Positions 1 to 6,027 of a stretch of DNA of 15,324 bases are shown here, one piece after another. The stretch lies in NCBI GenBank assembly GCA_012513005.1, contig JAAZCZ010000079.1, positions 1 to 15,324 of the forward strand, given 5' to 3'. The position numbers and the translations under genes were made by a program. The notes beneath the pieces were generated by a model. It saw only the letters and a program-made list of their open reading frames with translations, was not told the DNA's origin and searched no databases. How positions within the stretch are numbered: the stretch's first letter is position 1; the number at the start of each line of letters is the position of its first letter. This DNA is from Oscillospiraceae bacterium (lineage in GTDB: Bacteria > Bacillota > Clostridia > Oscillospirales > Oscillospiraceae).

Positions 1-6
1 CTGATG

Positions 7-16
7 TCCTCCCTTT
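7..16 (-). promoter_or_regulatory. Ribosome-binding site of a gene starting beyond the left edge
   Basis: Read on the minus strand, AAAGGGAGGA ends six bases before the window edge, the right distance for a start codon just outside. A TATAAT hexamer lies upstream on the same strand (plus positions 53-58), but no convincing -35 precedes it at 17-18 bp. The inference is a separate minus-strand gene beginning just left of position 1, after the copper operon terminator. Confidence 0.45.
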
Positions 17-104
17 GCTATTTTTCTTGTGCTGCTGACAGACCGCACTTGTATTATATTGCAAAGGGAGTGTTTATTTCTTCCTCATCGCTTAAGCTCT
101 TTTG

Positions 105-127
105 AACCACTGGCCTAGCCAGTGGTT
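105..127. terminator. Stem-loop, possible second terminator
   Basis: A perfect 10-bp stem (AACCACTGGC / GCCAGTGGTT) closes on a 3-nt loop. It has only four T's after it in the plus direction and no U-tract in the minus direction, so it is weaker than the neighbouring terminator. It may back up termination of the copper operon or insulate the gene off the left edge. Confidence 0.45.
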
Positions 128-135
128 TTGCATAC

Positions 136-172
136 AAAAAAAAACGAGCGAAATTAGTAATTTCACTCGTTT
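136..172 (-). terminator. Rho-independent terminator of the copper operon
   Basis: A 14-bp stem (142-155 with 159-172) has a 3-nt loop. The single imperfect position is a G-U wobble when read on the minus strand, and a run of nine A's on the plus strand (136-144) gives the U-tract of a minus-strand transcript. It begins 12 bp past the copZ stop codon, which fixes the end of copA-csoR-copZ. Confidence 0.85.
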
Positions 173-183
173 ATCGCTTATAT

Positions 184-372
184 TCAGTCAAGCTCTGCCG
201 AAAAGCCTATGTCATCTAATATCTCTATTGCCTCTTCTCGATGCTCATCGCTTATTTTTACCTGCTTGTTTTTTACATCGACCTCGCAGCTGATGTCGCT
301 CTTTCCAAGCGCATTTTTAATCCTTCCGGCGCAGACTTCGCAGTGGATTTCCGGAACATTTAGAGTAATCAT
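184..372 (-). CDS. copZ: CopZ-like copper chaperone (heavy-metal-associated domain)
   Basis: This 62-aa protein is one HMA ferredoxin-like fold, the usual length for a free copper chaperone. The metal site is the CEVC motif at residues 11-14, in the loop after the first strand (VPEIHCEVC); the usual MxCxxC methionine is replaced by isoleucine. Known CopZ proteins carry Cu(I) in the cytoplasm and hand it to CopA or CsoR. The gene is last in the operon, 13 bp after csoR, with ribosome site GGGAGGT five bases before ATG, and is followed directly by the terminator. Family and context agree; a different soft metal is possible but less likely beside CsoR and a Cu-type ATPase. Confidence 0.85.
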   Translation of the reverse strand: MITLNVPEIHCEVCAGRIKNALGKSDISCEVDVKNKQVKISDEHREEAIEILDDIGFSAELD

Positions 373-385
373 TTTTTACCTCCCG

Positions 386-703
386 CTATTTTAGCATTTT
401 TTCTATTGTGCGCATGAGATCGTCTAAAACCTCATCCTCGTTGCCCTCTTTTATCTCCTTTGTGACGCAGCTTCGCATATGACTTTCGAGCAGCACCCTT
501 GAAACCGCTGCCAGCGCAGACTTTGCCGCCTGAATTTGTACAAGTATGTCTATGCAGTAGGCGTCATCATCCACCATTTTTGAAAGCCCTCTAACCTGCC
601 CCTCAATTCGATTTAGCCTGTTTTGCAGCTTTTTCTTCTCCTCGGGCAATCTTTCCTTTTTTTTGCAGTTTTGGCATTCTGCTTTTATGTTTTTATTTTT
701 CAT
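386..703 (-). CDS. csoR: CsoR-family copper-sensing repressor
   Basis: This is a 105-aa all-helical CsoR/RcnR-family protein. The Cu(I) ligand pattern C-H-C is present as Cys50 (in AYCIDIL), His75 and Cys79 (in SHMRSC), with the same spacing as in Mycobacterium tuberculosis CsoR. The basic segment NRLNRIEGQVRGL (28-40) matches the conserved DNA-contact helix. An N-terminal extension carries an extra C10-x2-C13 pair of unknown role. The ATG at 703 is preferred because it overlaps the copA stop as ATGA and follows GGAGGGG; a GTG at 718 would lie inside that ribosome site. Translation is probably coupled to copA. The expected role is to repress the operon from the palindrome at 2983-3001 and release on Cu(I) binding. 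Confidence 0.9.
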   Translation of the reverse strand: MKNKNIKAECQNCKKKERLPEEKKKLQNRLNRIEGQVRGLSKMVDDDAYCIDILVQIQAAKSALAAVSRVLLESHMRSCVTKEIKEGNEDEVLDDLMRTIEKMLK

Positions 704-2970
704 GCCTTGCCCCTCCACCTTTTAGTTTTGAGCCTAAGGGCGTTTGTGACCACAAAGAGCGAGGATAAGCCCATAGCCAGCCCGCCGAACATGGGCGAGA
801 GCAGTATGCCATAGGAGGGATATAGCAGCCCTGCGGCTATCGGAATTCCGATTACATTATAGGCAAATGCCCAGAACAGATTTTGCTTTATCCCGCGCAG
901 TGTGAGCCTGCCCAGCCTGACTGCCTCCGCTACGCTAATTAGCTCGCGGCGCATTAAGATAATATCCGCTGAATCTATTGCAATATCGCTGCCCGCGCCG
1001 ATAGCACAGCCCAAGTCTGCGCTTATTAGTGCCGGGGCGTCGTTTATCCCGTCTCCCACCATTAGAACAGTTTCGCCTTTTTCTTTTAGCCTAATCACAT
1101 GCTCTGCCTTTTCTGTTGGCAAAACCTCTGCGATTACATCTGAGATGCCGACACTCTTTGCAATAGCCAGCGCCGTTTGCTCAGAGTCACCGGTGAGCAA
1201 AACGGGCTTTATCCCGAGGGCAACAAGAGCTTCTATTCCCTCCTTGGCATCCGGCAAGGGCTCGTCAGCCACTGCAATCACCCCGAGTATCTCGCCCTGC
1301 CTGCCGCAGATTACGGGCGTTTTCCCCTCGGCTCTCAGCTTATCTAAGAGCTTTATGTATTTTTCTGTATCTATGCCAAGCTCACGATAGAGCCTGTCGT
1401 TGCCGATATAAAGAGCTTCGCCCGTCTCGCTTATAGCCGAGATTCCCCCGCCCTCGTGCATTTTCACATTCGTCAAAGTCTGCTCGGCTGCTATGCCCCG
1501 CTTTTTGGAATATTCCGTAATTGCCTTGGCAATCGGGTGGTCTGATAGTATTTCAAGCGAAGCGGCAGCAGAAAGCAGCTCCTTTTCGTTGTCATTAACA
1601 CTTCTCACATCCGTAACCGCAGGCTCGCCCTTTGTAACTGTGCCTGTTTTATCCAAAAGCGCAACGGAAATTTTGGAAGATAGCTCAAGCGCCTCGCCCG
1701 AGCGGATTAGTATTCCGGCATTAGCTCCCATGCCCGTGCCGACAATAATTGCTGTCGGCGTTGCAAGCCCCATGGCGCAGGGACAGGCAATAACCAGAAC
1801 AGTTGTGAATATTTTAAGTGCGAATGAGGGTGTCTGCCCAAAAATTAGCCACAAAACGGCAGAAATAATCGCAATCGCCATAACCACAGGCACAAACACG
1901 CCTGCAACCTTGTCGGCAGTCTTGGCTATGGGCGCTTTTTTGCCCTGCGCATCCAGCACAAATTTTATTATCCCGGCAAGCACTGTATCCTCGCCCGTCT
2001 TCTTAACCTGCATATATAAAGCTCCGGAAAGCAGTATGCTGCCGCCGATTAGCGCATCGCCCTCTTTTTTATCTGCGGGCAGGCTCTCGCCTGTGAGCAT
2101 AGCCTCGTTAACTGCGCCTGTGCCGCTTTGCACCACACCGTCTGTCGGCACGGATGCCCCGGCGCGGATTAGAATAACATCTCCCACCTTAAGCTCAGCT
2201 GTGGGCACCTGTCTTGTTTCCCCGTCAATAACCAGTGTGGCGGTTTCGGGCTTTAGCTTAATAAGCCCGTCTATTGCCGATTTTGTTTTGGCAGAGCTGC
2301 CCGCCTCTAAATACTTGCCCAGCGATACCAGGGCAACAACTACCGCCGCCGACTCAAAGTAAAGCTCATGCGCCGAGTGCGGTCTTATCGGTATCAGCAG
2401 TGTCATAACAAGGCTGTATATAACAGAAGCTCCGGCAGACACGGCAACAAGTGTATCCATGTTTGGGTTTCCGTGCATAAGGCTTTTTATGCCGCTTGTA
2501 AAATACCGTCTGCCCGCTGCAAAAACGGGTATACAGAGCAGCATCTGAATAATCGCTGCGTTCTGCGGATTTTTGCCGAGCGAAATTATATCCGGCATCG
2601 GAAAGCTCGGGAAAATCATCGGCAGCATAGAAAATACCAGCAGTATTCCGGCAGAAACAAGGGATATAACAAGCCCTGTCTTTTCGCTTTTGCTCTGCTT
2701 TTTTATTATCTCGTCGTCTTTCTCCGCTGCATTTATATCAGCTTTTTCGGCTTTTGGCTTTTGAACAGTCGCCGTAAACCCGGCGCGCTCAATTTTGTTT
2801 ATAATATCCTCGGGCGTTGTCTGCGCCTCGTCATATGAAATAGTCAGCCTGTTTAAAGGCAGGTTAACCGAGCTTTCACTTACTCCCGGCAGCTTTTTTG
2901 TAACCCTCTCAACGGCAGATGAACAGGCAGCGCAGTGCATGCCGCCTATGTCATATATTTCCTCTCTCAT
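700..2970 (-). CDS. copA: Copper-exporting P1B-type ATPase CopA
   Basis: This 756-aa membrane pump exports Cu(I) from the cytoplasm using ATP. One N-terminal HMA domain carries GMHCAAC (10-16). Four transmembrane segments follow, then the actuator domain with TGES (293-296), the intramembrane CPC (396-398), the phosphorylated Asp440 in DKTGT, the HP pair (478-479) and GDGINDAP (639-646). The last two membrane helices contain AYN and MGLSS, the P1B-1 (Cu+) signature. Start: ATG 2970 follows AGGAGGTG by five bases. Upstream in-frame codons to 3033 run through the promoter and operator, the first TTG being the -35 box itself, so they are untranslated. It is first in the copA-csoR-copZ operon. 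Single-HMA forms are common; the gene looks intact. Confidence 0.95.
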   Translation of the reverse strand: MREEIYDIGGMHCAACSSAVERVTKKLPGVSESSVNLPLNRLTISYDEAQTTPEDIINKIERAGFTATVQKPKAEKADINAAEKDDEIIKKQSKSEKTGLVISLVSAGILLVFSMLPMIFPSFPMPDIISLGKNPQNAAIIQMLLCIPVFAAGRRYFTSGIKSLMHGNPNMDTLVAVSAGASVIYSLVMTLLIPIRPHSAHELYFESAAVVVALVSLGKYLEAGSSAKTKSAIDGLIKLKPETATLVIDGETRQVPTAELKVGDVILIRAGASVPTDGVVQSGTGAVNEAMLTGESLPADKKEGDALIGGSILLSGALYMQVKKTGEDTVLAGIIKFVLDAQGKKAPIAKTADKVAGVFVPVVMAIAIISAVLWLIFGQTPSFALKIFTTVLVIACPCAMGLATPTAIIVGTGMGANAGILIRSGEALELSSKISVALLDKTGTVTKGEPAVTDVRSVNDNEKELLSAAASLEILSDHPIAKAITEYSKKRGIAAEQTLTNVKMHEGGGISAISETGEALYIGNDRLYRELGIDTEKYIKLLDKLRAEGKTPVICGRQGEILGVIAVADEPLPDAKEGIEALVALGIKPVLLTGDSEQTALAIAKSVGISDVIAEVLPTEKAEHVIRLKEKGETVLMVGDGINDAPALISADLGCAIGAGSDIAIDSADIILMRRELISVAEAVRLGRLTLRGIKQNLFWAFAYNVIGIPIAAGLLYPSYGILLSPMFGGLAMGLSSLFVVTNALRLKTKRWRGKA

Positions 2971-2982
2971 ATAAACACCTCC

Positions 2983-3001
2983 TATACCCCAAGGGGGTAT
3001 A
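2983..3001. promoter_or_regulatory. CsoR operator
   Basis: A perfect 8-bp inverted repeat, TATACCCC-AAG-GGGGTATA, lies just downstream of the copA -10 box and upstream of the copA ribosome site. G/C-tract palindromes flanked by TA steps are typical CsoR targets, and csoR is in the operon it would control. The place covers the likely transcription start. Confidence 0.85.
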
Positions 3002-3004
3002 TTA

Positions 3005-3033
3005 AAAATATACCTCCGGTGAGTATTTGTCAA
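3005..3033 (-). promoter_or_regulatory. Promoter of copA-csoR-copZ
   Basis: On the minus strand there is a perfect -35 TTGACA (3028-3033), a 17-bp spacer, and a -10 TATTTT (3005-3010). The CsoR palindrome follows after three bases, so bound repressor would overlap the start region and block initiation. Confidence 0.8.
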
Positions 3034-3251
3034 GATAAAAACTGTGAACTTTTTGAAATAATACTGCCCTGCCGAGGTTTGGCTTTTCGGCAGGGCAGCG
3101 CGCGAAGGATATAAGAAGAGAGTTTGGTGTCTGTTTAATTTTGCAAGGTGTCAATCCCTGTTTGTTGCTGTGTGAATTATAATGCTATTCTTATGGTTTT
3201 GCCGTATGGGTGGGGCGAGGCTCCACTCGCCGTTTGCCCGTTCCCCCGTAT

Positions 3252-3555
3252 GGCTCCCTCAGACGAGTTTAGCTTCCTGCGCAAGATGACCGAGGGAGTA
3301 AAAACCCTTGGTATTCCTGCGTTTTATGATGTTTGCGCACAGGCGGTCACAGACCGCCGCTACTTTCCCCAACGAACATTTGTTGTAATTATTAGAATCA
3401 ATCGCTGTTGAGTCAGATGTAAATTAGTGAGCAAATTATAAGGTTTAATCGTAGCGGCGACCTTTGGTCGCCTTCGTTGCCCTCGTCCGAGTGGGGCTTT
3501 TGAAAATCTCGGTGTTTTGCCATTTTAACGGACATTGCAGGTAAATTTAGCTGCC
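3252..3555. repeat. Modular intergenic repeat, unit 1 (modules C-A-B)
   Basis: Module C begins with GGCTCCCTCAGACGAG and ends near the CGAGGGAGT that can pair back to it. Module A holds a perfect hairpin GGCGGTC-ACA-GACCGCC (3342-3358) followed by CTACTTTCCCC. Module B holds GGCGACC-TTT-GGTCGCC (3456-3472) and ends in GGTAAATTTAGCTGCC. Unit 2 repeats the same order and length. Similar short palindromic families are scattered through clostridial genomes; function is unknown. Confidence 0.85.
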
Positions 3556-3644
3556 AATTTCGGGAGGAGCCCCGCCCCTTCCCCTACGCCTGAAAATTTG
3601 CATTTTGCCGTATTAATTTAAATTGCAGATATATCGGCTTTGGC

Positions 3645-3760
3645 GCACAGGCGGTCACAGACCGCCCCTACTTTCCCCTATGGGCATTTCACCAATACCA
3701 AGTGCTCAAGACCTGTTAAGTCAGCTGTAAATTAGTGCGCATTTTGGGCAGTTTAATCGT
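3645..3760. repeat. Modular intergenic repeat, partial copy (module A only)
   Basis: This copy carries the GGCGGTC-ACA-GACCGCC hairpin (3650-3666), the CTACTTTCCCC tail and the stretch through AAGTGCTCAAG and GTTTAATCGT. It then leaves the pattern just where module B's hairpin should begin. It sits between the two full units. Confidence 0.8.
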
Positions 3761-3770
3761 TAATTCCAAA

Positions 3771-4073
3771 GGCTCCCTCAGACGAGGGGGCTGTCATTTA
3801 TAATGACTGGGGGAGTGAAAAGCTTCTAATATCACTGCATTTTATGTTGTTTAGGCACAGGCGGTCACAGACCGCCCCTACTTTCCCCAATGGAGATTTC
3901 ACCAATACCAAGTGCTCAAGCCCTGTTAAGTCAGATGTAAATTACTTAGCAAATTATAAGGTTTAATCGTAGCGGCGACCTTTGGTCGCCTTAGTCACCC
4001 TCGTCCGAGTGGGCTTTTGAAAATTTCGGTGTTATTCCGTTTTTGACGGACATTGCAGGTAAATTTAGCTGCC
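3771..4073. repeat. Modular intergenic repeat, unit 2 (modules C-A-B)
   Basis: Same order as unit 1: module C starts GGCTCCCTCAGACGAG and closes with GGGGGAGTG, the A hairpin is at 3860-3876 and the B hairpin at 3974-3990. The A-to-B distance is 114 bp in both units, and the end GCTGCC falls at the same offset from the A hairpin. The unit ends about 90 bp before the terminase gene. Confidence 0.85.
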
Positions 4074-4163
4074 GTTGTCAATGCGCTTTTTCGTGTATAT
4101 ATTGGGTTTGGGGAGGGTAAAGGCTCTTTCTTAAATAAATACAAAAAAACAAGGAGACAATAA

Positions 4164-5561
4164 ATGCCGAGGCAAAAAACCTCAGACAAAACAGAATTTA
4201 TCTGGGACCCGGGCACAGCTAACCCAAAGCAAAAGGCCTTTTTTGAAAGCCGCGCGCTCTACACAGCATATGGGGGCGCAAAGGGCGGGGGCAAAACATG
4301 GGCAGTGCGGACAAAAGCCCTGCTGGGTGCCTACTGCCACCCGGGCATAAAAATACTGATTATGCGCAGGACATATCCCGAGCTGCAAAAAAACCACATC
4401 GAGCCGATGCTAAAGGAGGTCATCTGCGAGATAAGCAGCTACAACGCCAACCTACACACCATGTATTTTGAAAACGGCAGCATTATCTCGTTTGGGCATT
4501 GGCAGGGCGACTATTCCGAGCAGTCCTACAACGGTCAGGAATACGACTGGATTTTCATAGACGAGGCAACGCAATTTTCTTGGCGCAGCTTTCAGTTTTT
4601 GGGCGGGCTGCTGCGAGGTGTAAATGACATACCGCGGCGAATGTATATAACCTGCAACCCGGGCGGCATCGGTCACGCCTGGGTTAAAAGGCTTTTTATC
4701 GACAGAGAATATATAAAAAGCGAAAACCCCGAGGAATGCGAGAACCCCGAGGACTATCTTTTCATCCCTGCAACTGTGGAGGATAACGAGCTGCTGCTAA
4801 AAAGCTCACCCACATATCTCAAAATGCTCTCGTCGATGCCGGAGAGCCAAAGGCGTGCCTACCGCTACGGCGACTGGTCGGCTCTTTCGGGCACATATTT
4901 TTCCGAATTTTCCGAGCGCCTGCATGTTATTAAGCCCTTTCCCATACCCCGCACATGGCGGCGATATATGAGCTTCGACTACGGGCTGGATATGTTCGCC
5001 CTGCTCTGGATTTGCTGTGACCCTGCAGGCAGAGCCTATGTGTACAGGGAGTTTTCTGCCTCCGATTTAATAGTCGGGGCAGCTGCCCGCGCAGCATTAG
5101 AGAATACGCCGACAGACGAGAAAATAGACATTTGCTTTGCCCCGCCCGATATGTGGCAGCGACAAAAGGACACAGGCAAGACAATGGCAGATGTGTTTTT
5201 TGAAAACGGTCTGCCCATACTCAAATCGGATAATTCCCGCACATTGGGGCATATGCTGATTAAAGAGGCGCTCTCACCAGGGCAGGATGCTCAGCCGCGG
5301 CTTTTGTTTTTTAGTTCCTGCCGAAGCACAATAGACGACATTAAAAACATACAGGCAGATGAGGAAAATCCAAACGACGCTGCTAAATTCCCGCACGAAT
5401 GCACACACAGGGTTGATGCGCTTAGGTATTTTATAACAAGCAGGATAATAACAGCGGAGCGAAAAAGCGAAAGCCCTGCCGAAAAGCAGGGCAGATTTAA
5501 TAGCGGATATGCAGACTATATGACCGGCGGCAGCATCTCGGCAGACTATCTGCGCTGCTGA
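4164..5561 (+). CDS. Phage terminase large subunit (DNA-packaging ATPase/nuclease)
   Basis: This 465-aa protein is a complete large terminase, the motor that cuts phage DNA and drives it into a prohead. The ATPase half has Walker A GGAKGGGKT (37-45), the RRTYPEL region, Walker B IFIDEA (130-135, Asp133-Glu134) and a CNPGG coupling motif. The nuclease half is an RNase H-like fold with probable metal-binding Asp272 (SFDYG), Asp329 (PPDMW) and Asp418 (HRVDALRY). ATG follows AAGGAGA by six bases. No small terminase precedes it, since upstream is repeat DNA, and no portal follows, which is odd for a prophage. Its 3' end contains a small hairpin sharing 15 bases with the one near 3082. All motifs are intact, so recent inactivation is not evident. 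Confidence 0.95.
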   Translation: MPRQKTSDKTEFIWDPGTANPKQKAFFESRALYTAYGGAKGGGKTWAVRTKALLGAYCHPGIKILIMRRTYPELQKNHIEPMLKEVICEISSYNANLHTMYFENGSIISFGHWQGDYSEQSYNGQEYDWIFIDEATQFSWRSFQFLGGLLRGVNDIPRRMYITCNPGGIGHAWVKRLFIDREYIKSENPEECENPEDYLFIPATVEDNELLLKSSPTYLKMLSSMPESQRRAYRYGDWSALSGTYFSEFSERLHVIKPFPIPRTWRRYMSFDYGLDMFALLWICCDPAGRAYVYREFSASDLIVGAAARAALENTPTDEKIDICFAPPDMWQRQKDTGKTMADVFFENGLPILKSDNSRTLGHMLIKEALSPGQDAQPRLLFFSSCRSTIDDIKNIQADEENPNDAAKFPHECTHRVDALRYFITSRIITAERKSESPAEKQGRFNSGYADYMTGGSISADYLRC

Positions 5562-5604
5562 GAGATAAAAGAAACCGGAAATTATTAGAAAAAGGAATGA
5601 TAAA

Positions 5605-6027
5605 ATGGCAAGAATACGAGGCAAAAGCGGCGACAAGGTGTATAAAATCAGCAGATTTTTAGGTGTTAACGAGGCGGAGGAGGGTCAGGCGACTCTAAAA
5701 TCAGGCGAGGCTGCGTTTATGAAAAACTTCCGCATAACCGAGGGCGGCGCGCTGCAAAAAAGAGGCGGCACGGCTGTTGTAGCCGGGCTGCTTTCTGCCT
5801 ACACGGTGCAGGAGGGGCAAGAGGAGGTTTTATATGCTGAACTCGGTCCGTCTGCGCGTAGCTTTGTGATGTACCCCACGGCAGAAATCGACAGCGGCGG
5901 CAGGCTCGTCACAAAGGGCGAGGCTTTTAATATGAATAACGAAAATTACAGTGAGCACATAGGCTCTTATTACATTAAAAACGGCGAAATATATAAGTTC
6001 CTCGGCAAGGAGGAGGAGCAGATATGA
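5605..6027 (+). CDS. N-terminal arm of a phage tail nozzle/stopper-like protein (split gene)
   Basis: This 140-aa product has, at residues 15-55, the stretch SRFLGVNEAEEG...LKSGEAAFMKNFRITEGGALQKRGG. I recognise this as the usual N-terminus of beta-propeller tail proteins of short-tailed phages in Bacillota (related to P22 gp10/T7 gp12-type proteins), where a fixed 'fLGlNe...lklGEa..m.NfritegG.LqKR.G' opening leads into the propeller. Here the frame stops after 140 codons, at ATGA shared with the next ORF, whose middle continues the expected protein. A ribosome site AAAGGAA precedes the ATG by seven bases. No membrane segment or signal peptide is seen. It may act as a separate subunit docking on the 832-aa partner. 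The family link is from memory of the pattern, not from a search. Confidence 0.6.
   Translation: MARIRGKSGDKVYKISRFLGVNEAEEGQATLKSGEAAFMKNFRITEGGALQKRGGTAVVAGLLSAYTVQEGQEEVLYAELGPSARSFVMYPTAEIDSGGRLVTKGEAFNMNNENYSEHIGSYYIKNGEIYKFLGKEEEQI

Larger units (their letters stand above)
3034..4163. other. Gene-free stretch made of hairpin repeats
   Basis: No credible gene lies here. A 12-bp stem (3064-3075 with 3087-3098, 11-nt loop, no T-tract) comes first. A short GGCGAG/CTCGCC hairpin follows at 3214-3231, then the modular repeats listed separately, with a GC-rich stretch at 3560-3600 between units. An 87-codon open frame (3148-3411) is repeat sequence without a ribosome site or recognisable domains. 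No clear promoter for the downstream terminase gene could be picked out. Confidence 0.7.

Noticed and set aside
704..718. GTG 718 as the csoR start
   Set aside because: It has no ribosome site and lies within the GGAGGGG that serves ATG 703, which overlaps the copA stop.
1493..2362. 289-codon plus-strand frame opposite copA
   Set aside because: It is an antisense shadow of a well-supported ATPase and its product is low-complexity Ser/Ala/Pro-rich.
2971..3033. Longer copA starting at 3033
   Set aside because: The extra codons are the promoter and the CsoR operator; AGGAGGTG sits directly before ATG 2970.
3064..3098. 12-bp stem as a terminator
   Set aside because: There is no T-tract on either side and no gene ends next to it.
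3148..3411. 87-codon open frame on the plus strand
   Set aside because: It lies over repeat modules C and A, has no ribosome site and no domain-like pattern.
3342..3876. Three copies of GGCGGTC-ACA-GACCGCC as a CRISPR array
   Set aside because: Spacing is irregular (about 308 and 210 bp), similarity extends far beyond the hairpin and no cas genes are near.
5274..5636. 120-codon minus-strand frame over the end of the terminase gene
   Set aside because: It lies antisense to terminase and the next gene, with no ribosome site or recognisable motif.
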